DNA from: an uncultured Bacteroidia bacterium
GTDB taxonomy: Bacteria > Bacteroidota > Bacteroidia > Bacteroidales > UBA932
DNA length: 64,000 nucleotides
NCBI GenBank assembly: GCA_902801205.1
Contig: CADCHE010000005.1
Coordinates: 1-64,000, forward strand
Direction: 5' to 3'
Shown here: positions 58,822 through 64,000 of the stretch, piece by piece
How the letters are laid out: each line of letters begins with the position of its first letter
Numbering within the stretch: the first letter of the stretch is position 1
Program-made: the position numbers and the translations under genes
Notes under the pieces: model-generated
Databases searched by the model: none
What the model was told of the DNA's origin: nothing
What the model saw: only the letters and a program-made list of their open reading frames with translations

Positions 58822-60390
58822 ATGAGACCCCTCTTCCTGACCAACACCCTCTCGCACAACAAGGAACTGTTCACCCCGATCCACCCCGGACACGTGGGCA
58901 TGTATGTCTGCGGCCCGACCGTGTACGGCGACGCCCACCTGGGGCACGCCCGCCCGGGAGTGACGTACGACGTCCTCTACAAACTGCTGCGCCACCTGGG
59001 CTACAAGGTCCGGTACGTACGGAACATCACCGACGTCGGCCACCTGGAGCACGATGCGGACGAAGGCGAGGACAAGATCGCGAAGAAGGCCCGGCTCGAA
59101 CAGCTGGAGCCGATGGAAGTGGTCCAGTCATACACCTTCCGCTACCACGAGGCGATGCGGCTGCTGAACGTGGCGCCGCCGTCGATCGAGCCGCGCGCAT
59201 CGGGACACGTCATCGAGCAGATCGAAACAGTGAAGAAGATCCTGGAGGCGGGCTACGCTTACGAAAGCAACGGCAGCGTCTATTTCGATGTCGAGAAATA
59301 CAACGCCGACCACCACTACGGGATCCTCTCCGGCCGCACCCTGGAAGACACCCTGGAGGGGACGCGTTCCCTCGACGGCCAGGGCGACAAGAAAGCGCCC
59401 TACGACTTCGCGCTCTGGAAGAAGGCGGAGCCCCAGCACATCATGCACTGGCCCTCGCCCTGGAGCGAAGGCTTCCCGGGCTGGCACCTGGAGTGCTCGG
59501 TGATGGGGGAGAAATACCTGGGCCGCGAGTTCGACATCCACGGCGGCGGCATGGACCTGATGTTCCCGCACCATGAGTGCGAGATCGCGCAGAACGTCGC
59601 CTCACGCCGGACGCAGGGCGTGCATTACTGGGTGCACAACAACATGATCACGATCGGGGGCCAGAAGATGGGCAAGTCGCTGGGCAACTTCATCACCCTG
59701 CCGCAGCTCTTCTCCGGCGACCATCCGAAGCTGGACCAGGCCTACAGCCCGATGACGGTCCGCTTCTTCATCCTGCAGGCCCATTACCGCAGCACGCTGG
59801 ATTTCAGCAACGACGCCCTGCAGGCGGCGGAGAAGGGGCTCAAGCGCATCCTGCTCGCCGCGAAAGACCTGCGCGAGATGGCCGCCAAGGCCGGCGTCCG
59901 GTCGGAAGTCGTGGGAACGGAAGGCCACCGCGCCGACGCCCTCGTCTACGGAGAACTGCTCGACAGCACGGCGCCGGAAGGATGCCCGGCAACGACGGAT
60001 ACGGTGAAGGCCGTCTTCGACGGGGTCTACGAGGCCCTCTGCGACGACCTGGGCACGCCTGTGGCCCTGTCGCACCTGTTCGAAGCCGTCCGCATCATCA
60101 ATGCTGCGAAAGCCGGGGAACTCACCCTGTCCGAAGGCGACCTGCAGACGCTGGTCCGCCTGTTCGACGACATCGTCTTCGGGGTCCTGGGCCTGCGGGA
60201 CGATGCGGCCGCCGCAAGCGGCGAGGGCGGGAAGGTGGTCGAAGGACTGATGGAAATGGTGCTCGAGCAGCGCGCCGCCGCCAAGGCCGCCAAGGACTGG
60301 GCCCGTTCCGATTCCATCCGCGACCAGCTGAAAGCCCTCGGCATCACCGTCAAGGACACGAAAAACGGCGCCGAGTGGACGCTGGAATAG
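58822..60390 (+). CDS. cysS: Cysteinyl-tRNA synthetase
   Basis: Charges tRNA-Cys. The 522-residue class I enzyme shows the family signatures: [20 protein letters not shown] (zinc Cys and HIGH-like element), [48 protein letters not shown] with zinc ligands, and the KMSKS-like [16 protein letters not shown]. The C-terminal helical anticodon region includes [20 protein letters not shown]. It follows purL by 3 bp and is probably co-transcribed. Its last 41 bp overlap the convergent glycosidase-like gene. The length is slightly above the E. coli enzyme because of small insertions. Confidence 0.97.
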   Translation: MRPLFLTNTLSHNKELFTPIHPGHVGMYVCGPTVYGDAHLGHARPGVTYDVLYKLLRHLGYKVRYVRNITDVGHLEHDADEGEDKIAKKARLEQLEPMEVVQSYTFRYHEAMRLLNVAPPSIEPRASGHVIEQIETVKKILEAGYAYESNGSVYFDVEKYNADHHYGILSGRTLEDTLEGTRSLDGQGDKKAPYDFALWKKAEPQHIMHWPSPWSEGFPGWHLECSVMGEKYLGREFDIHGGGMDLMFPHHECEIAQNVASRRTQGVHYWVHNNMITIGGQKMGKSLGNFITLPQLFSGDHPKLDQAYSPMTVRFFILQAHYRSTLDFSNDALQAAEKGLKRILLAAKDLREMAAKAGVRSEVVGTEGHRADALVYGELLDSTAPEGCPATTDTVKAVFDGVYEALCDDLGTPVALSHLFEAVRIINAAKAGELTLSEGDLQTLVRLFDDIVFGVLGLRDDAAAASGEGGKVVEGLMEMVLEQRAAAKAAKDWARSDSIRDQLKALGITVKDTKNGAEWTLE

Positions 60391-62380
60391 CCAGCTGAAC
60401 CACACACCATCCCCCGGCCGGCAGGCTGGAAAGCACTAAGGAGCCGTCTTCCCGCGCAGCCTCGGTGCGGAGCGTCCGGGACACGGACCATTTCCCGGGA
60501 ATCTCCAGGCAGGGCGCAGGCACTGCTTCCTGCCCGGGGTTGCAAAGGAGGAGTGACAGCCGCTTCCTGTCGGCGGACAGCGCCGACAACGCATACAGGC
60601 CGCCCGCGTCGCGCAGCGATGCGGGCAGTTCTTTTCCGCCCGAAAGAAGGCGGTAAACGTCCCGCAGCTGGTGCATCCGGTCCGTACTCCCCCAGAAACG
60701 GGGCTGCCGGAACAACTGGTCGTACCCATCCCAGCCATAAATGACGAACGTGCCGTCCGGCGTCCTGCAAAGCAGGCAGGAAGGGACATGTTCCCCGCCG
60801 GTAACGTATTCTCCGAGGATTCGGACTTCGATACCCTCCCGCGGAACGAGCCCATAGCAGGTCCCCATCGGAGAAAGGGGCTGCGGCTCGCCGCCGTCAA
60901 AGGACTCGGCGGACGGGGTGCCCAGCGGCTGCGCCTCGGCAAGCCCTACGTCGACGCCCCGTGCAAGGAGCGCCAACGCGGCGGGGACGTCCAGGACCAG
61001 GCCGCCCGCAAAGGCCTCGGGCGGCAGCAGGCGGGCCTGGTCGCCGAATGCGATGCCCGGACCGCCGGCGCCCGTATAGCAGGACGGCACGCCGTTCGCG
61101 CCCAGGAAGGCTGCAGCGGCCGAATGGGAGGCCTCCACCATCATCCGGCCGTTGCCGGCATAGGGAGCAGGCAGGTGAAGGTCGCGCAAGCGGTGCTCGG
61201 CTTCCCACACGCGGAACCCGCAGGGAGTCGTGCCCCGGAACAGGGCGAGCAGTGCCGTATCGTCATCCATGTCTGCGACATGGGCTTCCACGTATGCCCG
61301 GTCGGGCTGCTGCGGCGCATAGCAGCACATGTACTTGTGGCGGTGCACGCCGCCTTCCGCCAGCATGATTTTGTCATACAGTTCGCACCAGGCGGCCGGA
61401 ACGATGTCGGATTTGCGGGGATAGGGGTCGTTCTCATCGAACAGGACGATGTCCCGGTCCCGATACCACCCGGCCTGCATCCGGACGAAGTCGAGCACGT
61501 CGCCCAGGGTCTGGCCGGGGAAACGCGGAGCGACGATCGGCCAGTAAGTGGCACCGCTGAGCCGCATGAAGGGCTTATGCCCCTCACCGGCAAGGATGCG
61601 GGACAGTTCCTCCATGTCCACGCCTTCGGCGTCGAAATGGGTATAACTGGCACAGATGCCCATGGCGATGCCGGGATCGACTTCATCCACCGCTTCACGC
61701 AGGCTCCGGCAGAAATCGGTCATGCTCCTGCCCATCACGTCGAGAAAGGCGGTGCGTTCCGCGCTCGGAGCGCCGGTGAAGAGGTCGCGGACCTGCTCGC
61801 GGGTATAGTCCTTCCCCGTCGCCGCTTCCAGCAGGGCGAGGTGGCCCGGACACACGCAGGTGAACCCCGGCCGGACCGACTGCACCAGGTCGTCGTCCAT
61901 CAGGATGAAGTGGGCGCCGGCCCGGGCGATGTCCTGTACCGTCCGCCGCATCAGCCCGAGGAACAGGGTATCGGTGGTGCAGATGGCACCGCCGGTCCGG
62001 CCGTCGAATTCCGTCAGGTGGAGAAGGCCGGGATACTGCGCCTCCAGTTCCGGACGGAGATTGCCATAGCCCAGCGAATTCGTCCAGACGCCCGTCTGGA
62101 AGCCAGCGTCTTCGAAATAGCGGATGGCGTCGTGCAGGTGCTCCAACCGCGCTTCGCGCGCGGCGCCCGTCTGAAAGACCTCTTCCAGGGAGACCAGCAC
62201 GATGTCCACGCCGCCGCGCTGCAAGTCGGCCAGATAGGTGGCCGCCGTACTGTCGTTGAAATAATCAAGCGGAACCTGCGTGATGACAAGCGGCGGTTCC
62301 GCCGCGGTTCTGTCGGCGCAGCTGATGGCACCCAGGGCGGCCAGCAAGGCCGATGCAAGCAGGAGAAAAAGACTTTTCAT
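60350..62380 (-). CDS. Secreted glycosidase-like lipoprotein (TIM-barrel), uncertain family
   Basis: The 676-residue product starts [20 protein letters not shown], then CADR, a probable lipoprotein signal. The first 350 residues read like a TIM-barrel hydrolase with an acidic strand end: [61 protein letters not shown] beta-galactosidase-like middle ([20 protein letters not shown]) and a beta-rich C-terminus ([28 protein letters not shown]) follow. I do not recognise a specific GH family, so the activity is inferred from layout only. It overlaps the end of cysS by 41 bp on the opposite strand. The neighbouring LacI-type gene may regulate it. Confidence 0.65.
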   Translation of the reverse strand: MKSLFLLLASALLAALGAISCADRTAAEPPLVITQVPLDYFNDSTAATYLADLQRGGVDIVLVSLEEVFQTGAAREARLEHLHDAIRYFEDAGFQTGVWTNSLGYGNLRPELEAQYPGLLHLTEFDGRTGGAICTTDTLFLGLMRRTVQDIARAGAHFILMDDDLVQSVRPGFTCVCPGHLALLEAATGKDYTREQVRDLFTGAPSAERTAFLDVMGRSMTDFCRSLREAVDEVDPGIAMGICASYTHFDAEGVDMEELSRILAGEGHKPFMRLSGATYWPIVAPRFPGQTLGDVLDFVRMQAGWYRDRDIVLFDENDPYPRKSDIVPAAWCELYDKIMLAEGGVHRHKYMCCYAPQQPDRAYVEAHVADMDDDTALLALFRGTTPCGFRVWEAEHRLRDLHLPAPYAGNGRMMVEASHSAAAAFLGANGVPSCYTGAGGPGIAFGDQARLLPPEAFAGGLVLDVPAALALLARGVDVGLAEAQPLGTPSAESFDGGEPQPLSPMGTCYGLVPREGIEVRILGEYVTGGEHVPSCLLCRTPDGTFVIYGWDGYDQLFRQPRFWGSTDRMHQLRDVYRLLSGGKELPASLRDAGGLYALSALSADRKRLSLLLCNPGQEAVPAPCLEIPGKWSVSRTLRTEAAREDGSLVLSSLPAGGWCVVQLAIPASTRRRFSCP

Positions 62381-62405
62381 GGCGATCATTCCATTGGTTT
62401 CCGGA

Positions 62406-62413
62406 CAAATATA
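62406..62413 (-). promoter_or_regulatory. -7 box of the glycosidase-like gene
   Basis: TATATTTG on the minus strand, 25 bp before the chosen ATG. Confidence 0.6.
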
Positions 62414-62462
62414 CATAAAAAGGACAAATGTCGCTTGAGCCCCCGGGACGGGAGTGGGGCGA

Positions 62463-62579
62463 CAGGCAGGTTCGCCCGGAAAACCCGTGGCCGCCCGTGG
62501 CCTCGTGAACGGGAGGGGCCCGCGCCGACAGGCGTGGGAGGGATGAGCGAAGCGAAGGTTTTCCAGGCGAACCTGCCTG
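62463..62579. repeat. Long hairpin element, copy B
   Basis: The left arm (62463-62485) and right arm (62557-62579) are complementary over 22 of 23 positions. The core starts CCCGTGGCCGCCCGTGGCC, identical to copy A over 19 bases, continues TCGTGAACGGGAGGGGCCCG, shared with the divergent copy at 13571-13641, and ends GTGGGAGGGATG plus AGCGAAGCGAA as in copy A. It is followed by a terminator after 34 bp. No gene lies within it. Confidence 0.8.
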
Positions 62580-62613
62580 CCGCAAGAGCCGCTCCCGCCT
62601 GTCAAGATACAAA

Positions 62614-62647
62614 GAAGGCGACCCATCATCACTGATCAGTCGCCCTC
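62614..62647 (-). terminator. Intrinsic terminator of the LacI-type regulator gene
   Basis: On the minus strand GAGGGCGACTGATCA pairs with TGATGGGTCGCCTTC around GTGA, followed by TTTG. It resembles the hairpin at 37561-37594 in sequence (GGCGAC stems). On the plus strand a TTTT follows, so it could also close a plus-strand transcript of the element at 62463-62579. Confidence 0.7.
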
Positions 62648-62672
62648 TTTTCTGATTCAGGTCGGGACGCTC

Positions 62673-63737
62673 CTAGAAGGATGCGGCGGTCGGCTTGGCA
62701 CCGAACGGGCCGCCAAGCACCAGCTGCGCCTTCAGCGTCACCTGCTTCTCTTCCTTGGAAAGCTCCTTTTTCGCAATCATGTCCTGCAAGAGCGCGAAGG
62801 ACTTGCCCGCAATCTCATCGCAAGGCTGGATGACATGCGGCACGACCGGCTTGTTGAGGTCGTACAGGTCGCTCTCGTCGAAGCAGACGAAGGAGAAGTC
62901 CTTCGGGAGGGACAGCCCGAGCACATTCAGGGCGTTGAAACCGTAGATCGCCATCTTCTTCGTAGGAAGGATGAATCCCTCGCAGCCACGGGCGGCCGCA
63001 TCACGGAAGATCGTGATCACGTCCTTCTTGGCCACCTCGGCATCGTACTCGATCCGGTGAATCCGGATCTCGTCCGACAGGCCGGCCTCCTCCATCGCCT
63101 TCCGGTAACCGGTTTCACGGTCGCGGAGGGAAGTGACGCCGTTCTTGTAGGAGATCATCTCAATCTTGCCGAACCCCTGGTGGATCAAGTACTTCGCCGA
63201 CATGTAACCGGCATCGACATTGTCCACGAGCACGCGGCCGAAGTCGTCGTCGCCCTCCTGGATGTCACGGTCGAACAGGACGATCGGAACACCCATCTCG
63301 GCATACTTCTTCAGGACGGCCTCCGCCCCCAGGCAGGGAGCGACGATCAGCCCGTCGACATTGAATCCGGTCATCGTGTCCATCAGGTGGCTGAACTTCT
63401 CCACCTGCTCGTCGGAACTGGCGAAAAAGACCGTGTAGCCTTGCTGGCCGGCATAGTTCTCGATCTTCCTACAGATCTCTGCAAAGAAAGGATTGGAGAT
63501 GTCGGAAACGATGAGCGCGATGGAGTTCGAACGTCCGCTGCGGAGCGATGCCGCAGCATTGTTCCTGCGGTATCCGAGCCGGCTGGCCACCTCCAACACC
63601 CGCTTGGCGGTGTTGACGTTGACCGGGCAGTCCAAACGACCGTCGGGACGGACTTTGGCGTTCATCACGAAAGAGACGAGGGTGACGGACACCCCTGCCT
63701 CTCTCGCGACGTCTCTGATTGTGATTTTCTTTTTCAT
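62673..63737 (-). CDS. LacI-family transcriptional regulator
   Basis: The 354-residue protein begins with the LacI HTH (KKKITIRDVAREAGVSVTLV, then SFVMNAKVR). The hinge SRLGYRRNNAAASLRSGRSN follows, then a periplasmic-binding-protein-like sensor domain (ALIVSDISNPFFAEICRKIE, FDRDIQEGDDDFGRVLVDN, FVCFDESDLYDLNKPVVPHV). It should bind an operator and release it on binding a sugar-like ligand. It is 12 bp downstream of the membrane pyrophosphatase gene and followed by its own terminator. Its target may be the secreted glycosidase-like gene downstream, but no operator palindrome is obvious there. Confidence 0.94.
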   Translation of the reverse strand: MKKKITIRDVAREAGVSVTLVSFVMNAKVRPDGRLDCPVNVNTAKRVLEVASRLGYRRNNAAASLRSGRSNSIALIVSDISNPFFAEICRKIENYAGQQGYTVFFASSDEQVEKFSHLMDTMTGFNVDGLIVAPCLGAEAVLKKYAEMGVPIVLFDRDIQEGDDDFGRVLVDNVDAGYMSAKYLIHQGFGKIEMISYKNGVTSLRDRETGYRKAMEEAGLSDEIRIHRIEYDAEVAKKDVITIFRDAAARGCEGFILPTKKMAIYGFNALNVLGLSLPKDFSFVCFDESDLYDLNKPVVPHVIQPCDEIAGKSFALLQDMIAKKELSKEEKQVTLKAQLVLGGPFGAKPTAASF

Positions 63738-63749
63738 GGAAGCGATAGA

Positions 63750-64000
63750 CTAGCCATGAAGCATCACGGTGAGTCCCGCCATGACAACGGACACCATGCT
63801 CATCAGCTTGATGAGGATGTTGAGGGACGGGCCGCTGGTATCCTTGAAAGGATCGCCGACGGTATCACCGACGATGGTCGCCTTGTGCGCATCGGAGTTC
63901 TTGCCGCCCAGGTGGCCTTCCTCCACGTACTTCTTGGCATTGTCCCAGGCGCCGCCCGAGTTGGCCAGGAAGATGGCGAGGACGAAACCGGCACCCAGAC
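63750..64000 (-). CDS. hppA: Membrane-bound (Na+ or H+ translocating) pyrophosphatase, C-terminal end
   Basis: Only the last 83 codons are present. They read as the conserved C-terminus of ion-pumping pyrophosphatases: [20 protein letters not shown], then [20 protein letters not shown] with the acidic/lysine motif that binds Mg-PPi, and [20 protein letters not shown], the final helix, ending MLHG. The [15 protein letters not shown] motif is essentially diagnostic. The enzyme couples PPi hydrolysis to Na+ or H+ export in the inner membrane. The ion type cannot be decided from this fragment. The start lies beyond base 64000. The LacI-type gene begins 12 bp after its stop. Confidence 0.95.
   Translation of the reverse strand, partial: LGAGFVLAIFLANSGGAWDNAKKYVEEGHLGGKNSDAHKATIVGDTVGDPFKDTSGPSLNILIKLMSMVSVVMAGLTVMLHG

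Noticed and set aside
54988-59052. A 1354-codon open frame on the minus strand, the longest in the window
   Set aside because: It lies antisense to purL, whose protein is unmistakable; the translation is a low-complexity string rich in Val, Asp, Gly, His and Arg, the usual shadow of a GC-rich gene.
1-64000. CRISPR arrays, rRNA genes, insertion sequences and integrases
   Set aside because: I saw no regularly spaced direct repeats, no rRNA sequence, and no transposase or integrase frame on either strand.

Overview
The window looks like chromosomal DNA from a GC-rich member of the Bacteroidota, most likely order Bacteroidales. The evidence is two SusC/SusD surface-uptake operons, FISUMP-domain lipoproteins, a type IX secretion (T9SS) cargo protease with a C-terminal sorting domain, a DAHP synthase fused to chorismate mutase, and many promoters of the Bacteroidota type (TAnnTTTG at -7, in two cases with an upstream TTTG 19-20 bp away). 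Classical Shine-Dalgarno sites are essentially absent. I cannot name the genus.

Layout. 1-7.4 kb: ECF sigma factor (cut by the window edge), aspS, tcdA-dusB, a small lipoprotein, a thioredoxin-fold protein and a TonB-dependent receptor. 7.5-8.5 kb: an AT-rich orphan gene with a barstar-like N-terminus. 8.7-10.8 kb: purU-lpxK. 10.8-13.3 kb: a three-gene accessory cassette (Mrr-type nuclease with a PUA/EVE-like N-terminus, a 73-aa protein, and a two-TM protein with a second PUA/EVE-like domain). 13.7-18.7 kb: a four-gene operon in which two paralogous secreted proteins bracket a T9SS subtilase and a PorV/PorQ-like barrel. 18.7-26 kb: first SusCD operon. 26.2-30.5 kb: phenylalanine/tyrosine operon (pheA, aminotransferase, tyrA, aroG-CM) preceded by what reads as a complete attenuator with a Phe/Tyr-rich leader peptide. 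30.5-31.8 kb: pyrH-frr. 31.8-37.4 kb: a predicted beta-barrel protein, a membrane Ser/Thr kinase, an HTH-like/LRR-lipoprotein pair, an alanine symporter and a small outer-membrane barrel. 37.4-37.9 kb: a gene-free block of hairpins next to tRNA-Leu(CAA). 37.9-45.9 kb: GH43-like hydrolase, zinc metallopeptidase, NagB/PIG-L fusion, nagB, esterase, metY and its divergent Lrp-type regulator. 45.9-54.8 kb: second SusCD operon headed by two FISUMP lipoproteins. 55-64 kb: purL-cysS, a secreted glycosidase-like protein, a LacI-type regulator and the end of a membrane pyrophosphatase.

Most of the window is housekeeping (translation, purine, aromatic and sulfur amino acid metabolism, lipid A) mixed with glycan foraging. 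The observations I would follow first are the attenuator at 30.3-30.46 kb, the accessory cassette at 10.8-13.3 kb, and a family of intergenic long hairpins (37617-37713, 62463-62579, and more divergent relatives at 13571-13641 and 760-833) whose arms differ in sequence but stay complementary and which all sit beside an intrinsic terminator.
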